Shown here piece by piece: positions 1-9,404 of a stretch of 64,000 nt of DNA. Position 1 is the stretch's first letter, and every line of letters starts with the position of its first letter. Source of the stretch: Mycobacterium paraffinicum (lineage in GTDB: Bacteria > Actinomycetota > Actinomycetes > Mycobacteriales > Mycobacteriaceae). The position numbers and the translations under genes are program-made. The stretch covers positions 62,001 through 126,000 of the forward strand of contig NZ_MPNT01000004.1 of the NCBI RefSeq assembly GCF_001907675.1, given 5' to 3'. The notes under the pieces are model-generated. The model was not told the origin of the DNA. It saw nothing but the letters and a program-made list of their open reading frames with translations, and did no database searches.

Positions 1-1
1 C

Positions 2-1396
2 GACCTGGTGGTCCAGGCCGACATGTTGGCCGAGCAGATCAAGCACATGAAGCGGATGTACGAGCTGCAAAAGCAGATGACCGCCCTGACTCATGACTCG
101 ATTGCCAAGACGCACGAGATGTTTGAGGTAATTAGTGACCTTCGGGACGACCTGTCGAATTTCGAGGATTTCTTCCGCCCGATCAGGAGCTACTTCTACT
201 GGGAACGGCATTGCTACGACATTCCCATCTGCTTCTCGCTCCGCAGCATCTTCGACACGCTCGACGGTGTCGACACGCTGAGCGACAAGATGAAAGAGCT
301 GCTCGTCCATCTCGACCACATGGACGCGATCATGCCGCAGCTGCTCGAGCAGTTTCCGCCGATGATCGCGATGTCCGAGGACATGCGGCAGATGATGCTG
401 ACGAATCACAGCACCATGTCCGGAATCATCGGCCAGATGGACAGCGAGGATAAGGACACCGTCGCGATGGGCGAGGCGTTCGACGCCTCCAAGAATGACG
501 ACTCCTTCTACCTGCCCCAGGACATTTTCGAGAACGCGGATTTCAAGAAGGCGATGAGCCAGTTCCTGTCTCCGGACGGAAAAGCGGCTCGGTTCATCAT
601 CTCCCACCTGGGCGACCCCGCGACGCCCGAGGGGGTGGCGCGTATCGACAAGATCAGGACGGCCGCGGAGGAAGCGCTCAAGAACACGCCGCTGGAGAAT
701 TCCAAGATATTCATCGCCGGGACCGCGTCGACGTACAAAGACTTCCGAGACGGATCCACTTATGACCTCTTCATCGCAGGCGTCGGAGCGCTCTGCTTGA
801 TTTTCATCATCATGCTCATCCTGACGCGAAGCTTTGTGGCGGCACTGGTGATTGTGGGCACCGTCGCCCTTTCATTGGGCGCCTCGTTCGGGCTTTCGGT
901 GCTGATCTGGCAGTACATCCTTGGGATCAAATTGCACTGGATGGTGCTGCCGATGTCCGTGATCGTGCTCTTGGCGGTCGGGTCCGACTACAACCTGTTG
1001 CTGGTGTCCCGGATGAAAGAGGAACTGGCGGGCGGCATAAAGACGGGCATCATCCGCGCCATGGGCGGTACCGGCAAAGTCGTCACCAACGCCGGGCTGG
1101 TGTTCGCCTTCACCATGGCCTCCATGGTGGTCAGCGATCTGCGGATCATCGGGCAGGTCGGTACCACGATCGGCCTCGGTCTCTTGTTCGACACCTTGAT
1201 CGTGCGTTCCTTCATGACGCCCACAATCGCCACGATCCTCGGACGGTGGTTCTGGTGGCCGCAGGTGGTTCGGCCTCGGCCGGCCAGCCTGATGCTTCGC
1301 TCCGAGGGGCCGCGTCCGCTGGTGCGTTCCCTCCTGCTGCATCGAGAGTTCGGCGAGGATGCGCCAACGGCGGAAATCCCGAGGACTACCGTCTAG
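2..1396 (+). CDS. MmpL family transporter, 3' part (5' end outside window)
   Basis: This is the C-terminal 464 codons of an RND-type MmpL membrane transporter; the reading frame is open to the left edge, so the start lies outside the window. A helical soluble domain is followed, from about residue 255 of the fragment, by a cluster of hydrophobic segments that includes the motif [15 protein letters not shown], which is typical of MmpL transmembrane helices. MmpL proteins export large envelope lipids across the inner membrane. Its position just upstream of drrABC and a sugar block fits the MmpL4-type GPL exporters of the M. avium complex. That substrate is inferred from context. A gap of 128 bp separates it from drrA. 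Confidence 0.9.
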   Translation, partial: DLVVQADMLAEQIKHMKRMYELQKQMTALTHDSIAKTHEMFEVISDLRDDLSNFEDFFRPIRSYFYWERHCYDIPICFSLRSIFDTLDGVDTLSDKMKELLVHLDHMDAIMPQLLEQFPPMIAMSEDMRQMMLTNHSTMSGIIGQMDSEDKDTVAMGEAFDASKNDDSFYLPQDIFENADFKKAMSQFLSPDGKAARFIISHLGDPATPEGVARIDKIRTAAEEALKNTPLENSKIFIAGTASTYKDFRDGSTYDLFIAGVGALCLIFIIMLILTRSFVAALVIVGTVALSLGASFGLSVLIWQYILGIKLHWMVLPMSVIVLLAVGSDYNLLLVSRMKEELAGGIKTGIIRAMGGTGKVVTNAGLVFAFTMASMVVSDLRIIGQVGTTIGLGLLFDTLIVRSFMTPTIATILGRWFWWPQVVRPRPASLMLRSEGPRPLVRSLLLHREFGEDAPTAEIPRTTV

Positions 1397-1471
1397 ATGG
1401 CGCTTCATTCACCCATTCCGCCGCGGCGGCCATGCGCTATTTGTTGCTTGCCGAAGATTTCACGGAGGAGC

Positions 1472-1528
1472 ATGGACGACCAATATGGCCAACGTGATGA
1501 CAGCACCATGAAATACTTTCTACCGTGA
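1472..1528 (+). CDS. Putative 18-aa leader peptide ahead of drrA
   Basis: A short ORF, MDDQYGQRDDSTMKYFLP, begins with ATG directly after a strong purine run (GGAGGAG at 1464-1470, a rather short spacing). Its TGA at 1526-1528 overlaps the GTG start of drrA. The drrA start itself has no visible ribosome binding site, and an in-frame stop at 1498 prevents a long upstream extension of drrA. Translation of drrA may therefore depend on ribosomes finishing this ORF. There is no evidence that the peptide itself has a function. Confidence 0.4.
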   Translation: MDDQYGQRDDSTMKYFLP

Positions 1529-2472
1529 GCCAACTGGCAATCGAGGTTGTCGACCTAGCAAAGACTTTCGGGCGCGACACACATGCCCTGCGCGGCGTGA
1601 ACTTCTCCGTTCCGGCCGGAACGGTCTGTGGTCTGCTCGGCCATAACGGTGCCGGCAAGACCACCACCATCAACATCCTGTCGACACTGATTCGCCCTAC
1701 CTCGGGTCGTGCCACCGTCGCCGGCTACGACATCACCCGCCAGCCGGCGCAAGTGCGGGCCAGCATCTCAACGACCGGGCAGAAGAGTGCGATGGATACC
1801 TTGCTCACTGGCAGGGAGAATCTCATCTTGTTCGGCAGGCTGCGAGGCCTACGTCGCCGACAGGCCAAGGCTCGCGCCGACGAGCTGATCGAGCAGTTCG
1901 ACCTGGGCGCGGTCGCCGATCGGCTGATCTCCACCTATTCCGGAGGCATGTGGCGGCGCACTGACGTCGCGTGCGCGCTGATGGTACGGCCGAAAGTGCT
2001 CTTTCTCGACGAACCGACCACCGGGCTCGACCCACGCAGCCGGCGTGACGTGTGGTCCCTCGTGAGCTCGTTGGCCGGCCAAGGAGTGACCGTACTGCTG
2101 ACCACTCAGTACCTGGAAGAAGCCGACCAGCTGAGCGACTCGATCGTCGTCATCGACCACGGACAGGTGATCGCGAGCGGCACCGCCGAGGACCTCAAGC
2201 GCCGGGTAGGTTCCAGCTATTGCCAGGTGAGCCCGGCCGATCCCGCCGACCTGCCGCGCGTCGCGACGACGTTGGCCGGGTTCGAAGGGTTGGACGTCGA
2301 CAGCGACACCAACTCGGTTTCGGTGTTCGCCCCCGACGGGGTGGCGACACTGGCCGATGTGTTCCGGCGGGTCGATGCGCTGGGTATCGAACTCGCCGAC
2401 ATCTCGCTGCGCAAGCCCTCACTGGATGAGGCTTTCCTGCATCTCACCGAACGGACCGTGGCTCGGCCATGA
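1525..2472 (+). CDS. drrA: Daunorubicin-resistance-type ABC transporter ATPase DrrA
   Basis: This 315-aa ATPase powers a lipid exporter together with DrrB and DrrC. The nucleotide-binding domain shows Walker A GHNGAGKTT at residues 39-47, a signature YSGGMWRR at 138-145 and Walker B LFLDEPTTGLD near 159. A C-terminal extension of about 90 residues follows, as in DrrA proteins. The signature loop carries Trp143 where I would expect Arg in most DrrA sequences. GTG at 1525 is the only usable start, since an in-frame stop lies at 1498. The gene overlaps drrB by four bases (ATGA), so the three subunits are probably co-translated. In the M. avium complex drrABC borders the serovar-specific GPL region, which fits here. 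Confidence 0.92.
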   Translation: MSQLAIEVVDLAKTFGRDTHALRGVNFSVPAGTVCGLLGHNGAGKTTTINILSTLIRPTSGRATVAGYDITRQPAQVRASISTTGQKSAMDTLLTGRENLILFGRLRGLRRRQAKARADELIEQFDLGAVADRLISTYSGGMWRRTDVACALMVRPKVLFLDEPTTGLDPRSRRDVWSLVSSLAGQGVTVLLTTQYLEEADQLSDSIVVIDHGQVIASGTAEDLKRRVGSSYCQVSPADPADLPRVATTLAGFEGLDVDSDTNSVSVFAPDGVATLADVFRRVDALGIELADISLRKPSLDEAFLHLTERTVARP

Positions 2473-3212
2473 GCGGCCTCGCTGCCCTCACCGAGCGTTC
2501 GCTGATGTCCTCAGCACGCGACGGCGGCCTGATCTTCGAACTGGTGTCACCGGTCGTGTACTTGGCCGGCTTCACTGTGGCGCTGCACGGCCTGGTCGAC
2601 ACCGGCCACGTCAGCTACGCGCAATACCTGCTGCCCGCCGTGGTCGTCCAGTCGATGATCTTCGTCGCGCTGATGACCGCCGACCGCGCCGCACGTGACC
2701 ACTTGTCGTCATTCGGCGAGCGGTTGCGGACGCTGCCGATCGCCGCGGCAACGCCCGTGAGCGCCCGCGTGGCAGCCACCATGATGCGCGGCATCCTGGC
2801 CCTCTCGGTGTCGATGGCGGCCGGCTACGCGTTCGGATTCCGGATGACGGGCGGGATCAGCTCCGCCGTCGCCTTCATGCTCATCGCATTGCTGCTTTGC
2901 CTGGCAGTCGCGTTGGGCGCCGACGCACTGGGTTCGCGCTCTAAGAGCCTGCAGGGCGCAAGCTATCTGCTCTTCGTCCCCCAGCTGCTGTTGTTCATGC
3001 TGTCCACCGGAATTGCCCCCGAGAAGGCATTTCCCGGCTACTTGCGGCCCTACGTCCGCAATCAACCGGTGTCACAGGTCGCCGAGACGCTGCGCGGGCT
3101 GGGCGCCGGGCACCTGTCAGCCAGCAACTTGGCGGCCAGCCTTGCCTGGTGTATCGGCATGATCGTTATCTTCGGAGGCATCGCACTACGAATGCAACGG
3201 CGAGCCGGATGA
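2469..3212 (+). CDS. drrB: ABC-2 type membrane permease DrrB
   Basis: This 247-aa integral membrane protein has six hydrophobic segments typical of ABC-2 permeases. It would form the membrane channel for the DrrA ATPase together with DrrC, most likely exporting a GPL or related envelope lipid. The start ATG overlaps the drrA stop and the stop overlaps the drrC start, both as ATGA, so the operon is tightly coupled. Hydrophobic residues cover most of the chain, including the run VAFMLIALLLCLAVALGA. Substrate assignment rests on gene context only. Confidence 0.9.
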   Translation: MSGLAALTERSLMSSARDGGLIFELVSPVVYLAGFTVALHGLVDTGHVSYAQYLLPAVVVQSMIFVALMTADRAARDHLSSFGERLRTLPIAAATPVSARVAATMMRGILALSVSMAAGYAFGFRMTGGISSAVAFMLIALLLCLAVALGADALGSRSKSLQGASYLLFVPQLLLFMLSTGIAPEKAFPGYLRPYVRNQPVSQVAETLRGLGAGHLSASNLAASLAWCIGMIVIFGGIALRMQRRAG

Positions 3213-4000
3213 CAGCGGGAACAGGGGTGCAGGGCTCGCTGGTGGCCCAGAGCTGGGTACAAGCCGGTCGGCTGCTTACCAGGTGGCGGCGGGACCGAGC
3301 CGTGCTGATGGGGTCGCTGCTCTTGCCTATCGGGCTTCTGCTGCTCTATCAAGCGGTGTTGGGCGACCAGGTGCGTCGGATTACCGGCGTCGAGAGTATC
3401 TACGGGCTGGTTCCGACATGTGCGGTGCTGTCTGCGCTGTTCGGCGGCTTGGCCAATTCCGTTGGGATTACAGATGACCGCCAGACGGGGTTGATCAGCA
3501 GAATGTGGATGCTGCCGGTACACCGCGCCAGTGCGCTCACCGGGCGGCTCACGGCGGAGGCCACGCGGGTGCTCATCGGCACGATCCTCATCACCGCGCT
3601 CGGAATCGCCATGGGGCTGCGCTTCTCACATGGGTGGGTCTCGGCGTTGTTGTACGTACTGATCCCGTCGGTCGTGGTTGTCGAATTCGCAACGCTCGCA
3701 ATGGCGCTCGTCATTCGCACCAACGGCCGCGCCATGACCACTTGGTTGGCGGGCGGCACCGTCGCGCTCGCCTTTCTGAACCCTGGCACCACCCCGGTCG
3801 GTCAGTATCCGAGTTGGCTTCAAGCGTTCGTCCGTCTACAACCCATCTCCCCTCCCATCGAGGCGATGAGATCACTAGCCCACGGCGGCCCGATCCTGTG
3901 GCCCGTTGCCATGACTCTGATGTGGGCGGTCGCATTCCTCGCCGTCTTCTTTCCTCTGGCCGTCCGCGGGTACCGGATCGCTGCGGAGTCCAACGCGTAA
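3209..4000 (+). CDS. drrC: ABC-2 type membrane permease DrrC
   Basis: This 263-aa permease pairs with DrrB. I place the start at ATG 3209, inside the ATGA overlap with the drrB stop. The open frame extends 20 codons further upstream, but that part lies inside drrB and looks non-coding. The N-terminus is followed by six hydrophobic segments and includes SLLLPIGLLLLYQAVLG. In M. avium complex genomes drrC marks one edge of the serovar-specific GPL gene block, and here the sugar genes begin immediately after it on the opposite strand. Confidence 0.9.
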   Translation: MTAGTGVQGSLVAQSWVQAGRLLTRWRRDRAVLMGSLLLPIGLLLLYQAVLGDQVRRITGVESIYGLVPTCAVLSALFGGLANSVGITDDRQTGLISRMWMLPVHRASALTGRLTAEATRVLIGTILITALGIAMGLRFSHGWVSALLYVLIPSVVVVEFATLAMALVIRTNGRAMTTWLAGGTVALAFLNPGTTPVGQYPSWLQAFVRLQPISPPIEAMRSLAHGGPILWPVAMTLMWAVAFLAVFFPLAVRGYRIAAESNA

Positions 4001-4071
4001 GACGCTGCCGCTCTCCGAGATGCTGGGCAGGGCGAGTGGCCCGGCTGTACTCATGGGATCGCGGACGTCCC

Positions 4072-4094
4072 GCCTCCGCCTTTGGGGCGGAGGC
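4072..4094. terminator. Hairpin between convergent drrC and acyltransferase genes
   Basis: A perfect 9-bp inverted repeat (GCCTCCGCC and GGCGGAGGC) with a 5-nt loop lies 71 bp after the drrC stop and 12 bp after the stop of the converging acyltransferase gene. It could act as a two-way terminator. There is no long U-tract, as is common in mycobacteria. Confidence 0.55.
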
Positions 4095-4106
4095 ATCGAA
4101 GTGCAA

Positions 4107-5303
4107 CTACACCGCTGGTTCCGGACTCGCCGAGGGCGGTTCCGGGGCGTCCTCGTCGGTTGGGAGATTGCTTGTGCGCGTTCCGGTCTCGCCGCGAGCC
4201 GAATAGCGGCTCGGGTCTGACTCCAGTTCGACAAGCTGATCGGATGCCGGCCCTTGGCGAGCGGCGCGCCCCCTCAGCCGGCGCTTCAGGGACAACGCGG
4301 GTTTCTCGATCAGGAACCAGCTCATCGCTGCGGTTGGCACAGTCACTGCAATGGATATGAAGCAGAACAAGATTGAATTGAGGCGAAGAAGTCCTCCGAG
4401 CACCAGCGACTGTTGGATCGCAAACGCGTAAATGTACACGCCGTAGGACAGGTCGGTGGGAAACCTCATCCGCCTGTTTTTGATGAGGGAACCCGAGACG
4501 ATGATGGCGTAGGCCATGGGAAGCGCGGCGATCAGTCGATAGTTGGGCAATACAGCCGATGACGCGAGGACGACGACGGAGCACACCGCGACGAGCGACC
4601 ACTTAGCGGGAATTGCGTTTCTTAGCTGATGCAAAAGAGCCCCGGCCAAGAACATGAGGGCGAATCGCGCTGCGTTGGAGGCGATCGCGTGCACCCCACC
4701 CCACCCCGGCAGCACCACCGACCAGGCCAGAGCCACCGTCAACGCCAAAGGGATGGCCCATTTTCGGCCAAGTAACCCGGTGACGCCGAATACCGCAACA
4801 CCGATGTAGCACAGCACCTCCCAGCCCAAAGTCCAGAGGGAACCGTTCCACATTCCCGAAACCGGAATACCGCTAGGCGTGCCGCCGATATCGAACTGGA
4901 ACATCCACACCGCGCTGTTCTTCAACACATATTCGACCGGCGCTCGGGACAGCAATAGCTTTGCCGCCGAACCACCCTGAAGTGCCACGCCGACCGGAGC
5001 GATGACGAAGGCGGTGACGGCAAGGCACACCCATAACCCAGGCAGGATGCGCAGCGATCGAGCGATGAAGTACTGGCCAAGCTGCGGATTCCGGAGCCAG
5101 CTCGAGACGATGAGGTAACCGGAGATCGCGAAAAAGCCGTCAACACATCCAAGGCCGAGAAGCTGGACGAAAGGCGCGAACGGCATGCGTCCCGTGAGCG
5201 GGAAGGAATGCCACAGGATCACACCGGTCGCCAACGCCAAGCGCCACGCATTGAGGGCATTCTTGCGTGGGTCGAAGACTTCCCCGAGCGTCATACGCGC
5301 CAT
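4107..5303 (-). CDS. Membrane acyltransferase 3 family protein (sugar O-acyltransferase)
   Basis: This 398-aa polytopic protein belongs to the OafA/acyltransferase-3 family, which moves acetyl or other acyl groups onto sugar hydroxyls at the membrane. The N-terminal helix contains the family-type His in LATGVILWHSFPL, followed by about ten hydrophobic segments and FFAISGYLIVSSW. A Gly/Ser-rich hydrophilic tail ends the protein. The start at 5303 is preceded by GGGAGGGGGAG; a second in-frame ATG at 5294 corresponds to the start of the paralogue. A close paralogue at 24959-26068 is broken by a stop codon, so this is the only intact copy in the window. Its likely role is O-acylation of the GPL oligosaccharide. 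Confidence 0.85.
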   Translation of the reverse strand: MARMTLGEVFDPRKNALNAWRLALATGVILWHSFPLTGRMPFAPFVQLLGLGCVDGFFAISGYLIVSSWLRNPQLGQYFIARSLRILPGLWVCLAVTAFVIAPVGVALQGGSAAKLLLSRAPVEYVLKNSAVWMFQFDIGGTPSGIPVSGMWNGSLWTLGWEVLCYIGVAVFGVTGLLGRKWAIPLALTVALAWSVVLPGWGGVHAIASNAARFALMFLAGALLHQLRNAIPAKWSLVAVCSVVVLASSAVLPNYRLIAALPMAYAIIVSGSLIKNRRMRFPTDLSYGVYIYAFAIQQSLVLGGLLRLNSILFCFISIAVTVPTAAMSWFLIEKPALSLKRRLRGRAARQGPASDQLVELESDPSRYSARGETGTRTSNLPTDEDAPEPPSASPEPAV

Positions 5304-5336
5304 CTCCCCCTCCCGACGAGCAAGGTTTGTCCCGAC

Positions 5337-6161
5337 TCACTCACCGGTGACTCCAGATGCTTGTCGAGCATTGGATGCCGCCCGGTACCTGATCAGGCGC
5401 GAGCGGACCGCCAGTTTGCGATTTTCCTTGTCCTTCAAGAAAGCCAGCATTCTGCTGCAGGTCTCCCACGCCGCCACCCAGAAGTACATGGGGAGCCGTT
5501 TTCTGAACTCCCTGTCGACCCCCTCCCGCATGCTGAGGCCCGTCAAATCGTTGTAGCGTGCGACGACGATATCCATGTACCGGGTGACCAGCGCGGGATT
5601 GGAGAAGCATCGGATGTTGAAGTCCCAGTCGGCCCACACCGGGTAGCGCAGGTTGTACGGGCCGATCCCGTCGAAAAGCTTGCGGCGGTAAAAGATCGAT
5701 TGATGGCACAGATTGGTTTCGAACAGCAGGCGGTCGAGGTCGAAGGCGCCGGCGTGGCGCGTCTCGGTCGAGCGCATGATGACGTCGCCATACACGAGAT
5801 CACTGGGTTCGTGGCCGCGAATGAAGGCTGCCACGCGGGCCAGGGTGTCCGACTCGTAAAGAGTGTCGTCGGCCCCCAGGAAAAGTAGCCACTCTCCCCT
5901 GGCGATCTCGACACCTCGGTTCATGGCGTCATAAGGGCCGTCGTCGGGGCCACTGTGAATGACCAGACGGGCGCCGAGTTCCGGGCCGAAGCCGCGCGCG
6001 ACGTCAAGAGTTTGGTCCGTCGATCCGCCGTCGACGAGAACCAGTTCGAATTCGTCGCAGCTCTGGTGGACGACACTGTCCAGACAGGCTCGAACTGTCG
6101 CCGCTGCGTTGAAGGTGGGCACGATGATCGAGAACAGTGGCGCGGTCATGGCCCCTGTCAC
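5337..6161 (-). CDS. Glycosyltransferase family 2
   Basis: This 274-aa GT-A fold transferase starts with the family signature FSIIVPTFNAA, followed by LVDGGSTDQT (nucleotide-sugar binding) and FLGADDTLYES, which holds the metal-binding acidic residues. It probably adds one sugar to the growing glycolipid on the cytoplasmic face. A second in-frame ATG at 6149 (MTAPLFS) is an alternative start. It resembles M. tuberculosis Rv1514c, which also sits in a block with gmdA and epiA; that comparison is from memory. The donor sugar cannot be read from the sequence, though the neighbouring GDP-fucose genes make fucose plausible. Confidence 0.85.
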   Translation of the reverse strand: MTGAMTAPLFSIIVPTFNAAATVRACLDSVVHQSCDEFELVLVDGGSTDQTLDVARGFGPELGARLVIHSGPDDGPYDAMNRGVEIARGEWLLFLGADDTLYESDTLARVAAFIRGHEPSDLVYGDVIMRSTETRHAGAFDLDRLLFETNLCHQSIFYRRKLFDGIGPYNLRYPVWADWDFNIRCFSNPALVTRYMDIVVARYNDLTGLSMREGVDREFRKRLPMYFWVAAWETCSRMLAFLKDKENRKLAVRSRLIRYRAASNARQASGVTGE

Positions 6162-6274
6162 GTTAGCAGCGGACCGCCTGGTGTTCGCCTTCTTCCGAAC
6201 AATCTCCGCCCCGGGGATCCGCCCGCCTGGTCACGCGTGCCATTGCGTCACGGAGTGACGGTCGCGCGGCGCGG

Positions 6275-6997
6275 TCAATCGTCGCCACGGAAGAAAATGC
6301 CGTCGGCCTGCAGCATCCGCCCGTTGCGCGGATCGGTGAATCCCGGCAGCAAGCCCGTGAGTATGAAGCCCAACGAATACACACGTTCGAGCGATTCGTG
6401 AATGAGCATGTCTCCCTGGTACAACGGCAGGAAGGACAGCTCGAGTTGCATGCCGACGCAGCGGTCGTTCACCGTTTGTTTCGCGCCCGCGAGCACCTGC
6501 TTCTCGAACCCCTGGACGTCGATCTTGAGAAACATCACGTCGTCGGGTTTCAAAAATTCTGGCGCCAGGGAGTCCAGCCTATGTATCGGCACTTCTTCCG
6601 TGCCGATGTAATTCGCAGGTGGAAAAGCATCCTGGTGACTCTTGAGCATGGGCAAGACGGAACTGCTTGCGCCTGCGTTCCCCGCGACGTTGATCGTAAT
6701 TGTCTGTTCGGCGTCACCCAGCGCGCATTGCCTGCACTCCCATAATGGATCGTTAGCGGCCTTGCGTTGCAATTGAGAAAAGGGCTCCGGCAGAGGCTCG
6801 AACGAGACAATGCGACCCTTGTATCCCGCCCGCCGCAATGACGTACCGAATTGCCCCGAGTTGGCGCCGACGTCAATAACAACATTTACCTTGAGCGCCT
6901 CGAGTTGATTGATTAGCAGGCGTTTGCGATCGAAGTGACGCAGCGTCTCCATACTGACGTTGCGAGCGATCAAGCGAACATTGCGAAAGAATTCCAC
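6275..6997 (-). CDS. FkbM family SAM-dependent methyltransferase
   Basis: This 240-aa methyltransferase has the SAM-binding motif IDVGANSGQFG at residues 41-51, then IVSFEPLPE and the FkbM-type segment MFLKIDVQGFEKQVLAGAK. FkbM enzymes are O-methyltransferases, and several mycobacterial members methylate hydroxyls of GPL or other glycolipid sugars. It lies in the minus-strand group between a GT2 gene and the fucose genes. O-methylation of a deoxyhexose is the natural inference. The acceptor position cannot be determined from sequence. Confidence 0.87.
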   Translation of the reverse strand: MEFFRNVRLIARNVSMETLRHFDRKRLLINQLEALKVNVVIDVGANSGQFGTSLRRAGYKGRIVSFEPLPEPFSQLQRKAANDPLWECRQCALGDAEQTITINVAGNAGASSSVLPMLKSHQDAFPPANYIGTEEVPIHRLDSLAPEFLKPDDVMFLKIDVQGFEKQVLAGAKQTVNDRCVGMQLELSFLPLYQGDMLIHESLERVYSLGFILTGLLPGFTDPRNGRMLQADGIFFRGDD

Positions 6998-7128
6998 CGC
7001 GCCACATTAGCACGCGAATATGCGCCGAGGAGACGCTTGGCCGTGGTGAATCTGCGTGCGATGCGGGATGTGGATGTGCCAGCCGCTCGCAGTCGGAGCG
7101 ATGCGTCAAGGCGCAGGACGTTGCGCGT

Positions 7129-8091
7129 TCACTGCCTCACCGCATCCGCGTTCGCGCGGTACCAGGACACCGTTGCCTCGATTCCGCTCTGCAGCCTGAT
7201 GCTAGGCAGCCATCCCATCCCCCGCAAGAGTGAGACATCAAGCAGCTTGCGCGGGGTGCCATCCGGTTTCGTTGTATCCCAGCGGGTTTCGCCGGTATAC
7301 CCCACCGCCGCGGCGACCATCTCGGCTATCTCGTTGATGGAATGGTCGATGCCGGTGCCCACGTTGACGTGGCTGGGACCATCAAAGTGTTCCAAGAGGT
7401 ATAGGCACGCGCTGGCCAGATCGTCAACGTGCAGCAGTTCACGCCGCGGCGTACCAGTCCCCCAGTTCGTCACCTCGGGCGCGCCACTGGCTTTAGCCTC
7501 TTCATACCTGCGGATGAGCGCCGGGAGTAGATGAGAGCCGGCGGGAGAGAAGTTGTCGCCCGGCCCGTAAAGGTTTGTCGGCATCGCCGAAATCCACGCC
7601 AGGCCGTATTGGCGTCTGACCGCCTGGACCTGAAGAATGCCGGCAATCTTGGCGATCGCGTACGCGTCGTTGGTGGGTTCCAGAGGGCCGGTCAACAACG
7701 CATTTTCGGGAATAGGCTGCGGAGCGTACTTCGGATAGATGCACGATGACCCCAGAAATAGCAGCCGGGGTACCCGAGCGGCGACGGCGGCATCGAGCAG
7801 ATTGACCTGAATCTGCAGGTTCTCGGAAAGAAAATCGGCCGGGTAGGTGTTATTGGCCATAATGCCGCCGACCCGGGCCGCGGCATCGACGATGAGCTGC
7901 GGCCTCGATTCCAGAACGAACTCAAAGGTTGCGGAGCGATCTGTGAGGTCAAGTTCGGAGTGTGACCGGGTGAGAAGATTCGTGAATCCCTCGGCTCGAA
8001 ACCTTCGTATTAGTGCGGACCCGACCAGTCCACGGTGCCCGGCGATATATACAGGCGATGCGCGGTCGGGCAGCCCGATCGGTGTGTTCAT
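7129..8091 (-). CDS. epiA: GDP-L-fucose synthase (epimerase/reductase)
   Basis: This 320-aa extended SDR enzyme converts GDP-4-keto-6-deoxy-D-mannose to GDP-L-fucose by 3,5-epimerisation and NADPH reduction. The Rossmann motif GHRGLVGSALIR lies near the N-terminus, GSSCIYPK supplies the catalytic Ser, and YAIAK the Tyr/Lys pair. I use ATG 8091, which lies 5 bp after the gmdA stop and gives MNTPIGLPDR. The open frame continues upstream into gmdA. Together with gmdA it forms a two-gene GDP-fucose pathway, matching the Rv1511-Rv1512 pair of M. tuberculosis. Confidence 0.93.
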   Translation of the reverse strand: MNTPIGLPDRASPVYIAGHRGLVGSALIRRFRAEGFTNLLTRSHSELDLTDRSATFEFVLESRPQLIVDAAARVGGIMANNTYPADFLSENLQIQVNLLDAAVAARVPRLLFLGSSCIYPKYAPQPIPENALLTGPLEPTNDAYAIAKIAGILQVQAVRRQYGLAWISAMPTNLYGPGDNFSPAGSHLLPALIRRYEEAKASGAPEVTNWGTGTPRRELLHVDDLASACLYLLEHFDGPSHVNVGTGIDHSINEIAEMVAAAVGYTGETRWDTTKPDGTPRKLLDVSLLRGMGWLPSIRLQSGIEATVSWYRANADAVRQ

Positions 8092-8096
8092 CGCCG

Positions 8097-9119
8097 TCAG
8101 ATCCAGCCGGGCAGGGTTGGCTTGTCGATCCACGGCCTGCCGTCGCACTCCAGCGCGGCGATATCGGCATCGACCATGATCCGTGCCAGTTCGCCGGTGT
8201 GCACCGACGCCTTCCACCCGAGTGACTGAGCGGCCTTGGTCGAGTCGCCGATCAGCGAATCCACTTCGGTGGGCCGCAGATAGCGGTCGTCGAACTTCAC
8301 GTACTTCTGCCAGTCGAGTCCGGCATGATCGAATGCGGTCTGCACGAACTCGCGCACGGTGTAGCCGCGTCCCGTCGCCAGAACGAAGTCGTCTGCCTCA
8401 GGCGACTGCAGCATGCGCCACATCCCTTCGACGTATTCTGGCGCGTATCCCCAATCGCGCACCGCGTCGAGATTGCCGAGGTAGAGGTCCGACTGGACAC
8501 CGGCCTTTATCGGCGCCACGGCTCTCGTGATCTTTCGAGTAACGAAAGTCTCACCACGCCTTGGTGATTCGTGATTGAACAAGATGCCGTTCACCGCGAA
8601 TAGGCCGTAGGCCTCTCGATAGTTCCGCGTCGCCCAATAGGAGTAAACCTTCGCCGCGCCGTACGGAGACCGCGGATAGAATGGCGTCTCCTCGTTCTGC
8701 GGTGGTGGCGAAGCGCCAAACATCTCCGACGAAGACGCTTGGTAAAAACGACAATTCACGCGCGAAAGGCGGACGGCTTCAAGCAGTCGGATCGACCCCA
8801 TGCCCGTGGTGTCGCCGGTGTGCACCGGCTCGTCGAAGCTGACGCGCACATGTGACTGCGCCGCAAGGTTATAGACCTCATCGGGGTCAATGGTGCTGAG
8901 CAAGGTGACCAGGCGGGTGCCGTCCGTCAGGTCGCCGTAGTGCAGGAACAGCCGTGCGCCCGGTTGGTGTGGATCTACGTAGAGATGATCGATCCGCGAA
9001 GTGTTGAACGTCGAGGCTCGACGGATCAGCCCATGGACCTCGTACCCTTTGCTCAGCAAAAGTTCGGTGAGATATGACCCGTCCTGTCCGGTGATTCCGG
9101 TTATGACTGCTCTCTTCAC
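8097..9119 (-). CDS. gmdA: GDP-mannose 4,6-dehydratase
   Basis: This 340-aa SDR enzyme catalyses GDP-D-mannose to GDP-4-keto-6-deoxy-D-mannose. Visible motifs are the N-terminal [14 protein letters not shown], the substrate-site segment [17 protein letters not shown], the catalytic YGAAK (YxxxK) and [18 protein letters not shown], all typical of Gmd. Its product is used by epiA five bases downstream. The same 4-keto intermediate could also feed rhamnose, 6-deoxytalose or C-methyl sugar branches, so this gene may supply more than fucose. Confidence 0.95.
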   Translation of the reverse strand: MKRAVITGITGQDGSYLTELLLSKGYEVHGLIRRASTFNTSRIDHLYVDPHQPGARLFLHYGDLTDGTRLVTLLSTIDPDEVYNLAAQSHVRVSFDEPVHTGDTTGMGSIRLLEAVRLSRVNCRFYQASSSEMFGASPPPQNEETPFYPRSPYGAAKVYSYWATRNYREAYGLFAVNGILFNHESPRRGETFVTRKITRAVAPIKAGVQSDLYLGNLDAVRDWGYAPEYVEGMWRMLQSPEADDFVLATGRGYTVREFVQTAFDHAGLDWQKYVKFDDRYLRPTEVDSLIGDSTKAAQSLGWKASVHTGELARIMVDADIAALECDGRPWIDKPTLPGWI

Positions 9120-9362
9120 CGGATCCCGGCTCTCGTCGGTGCGTGCTGATCACCGCAGGTCCGGCATCGCATCATCTGGCGGTTCACTCCTCGTGGTACT
9201 GCAGGGCGGGGTGTAGTCGCAAGAGCCACGCTGCGCGTGGCGCAAAAACCGCCTCGCTGCCGCGTATCAAGGTACAGGACACGCTCGCCCGACGAGGTCA
9301 TCTCGCCGACTTCCCGTCGCGATTGCACGTCGTGACGAGCGGGCGCAAAAGGCGGCTACTTC

Positions 9363-9388
9363 CTGGCCAGTGAACCAGCCCTGGCCAG
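9363..9388 (-). terminator. Hairpin from two CTGGCCAG palindromes downstream of the GT2 gene
   Basis: Two copies of the self-palindromic octamer CTGGCCAG, 18 bp apart, can pair as an 8-bp stem with a 10-nt loop. The hairpin lies 16 bp after the stop of the minus-strand gene ending at 9405. It is a plausible intrinsic terminator but has no U-tract. Confidence 0.4.
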
Positions 9389-9404
9389 AGCACCGACATG
9401 CCAT

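Noticed and set aside
9116..9328. 70-codon minus-strand ORF upstream of gmdA
   Set aside because: No family resemblance, no coding-like third positions, and it overlaps the probable gmdA promoter region.
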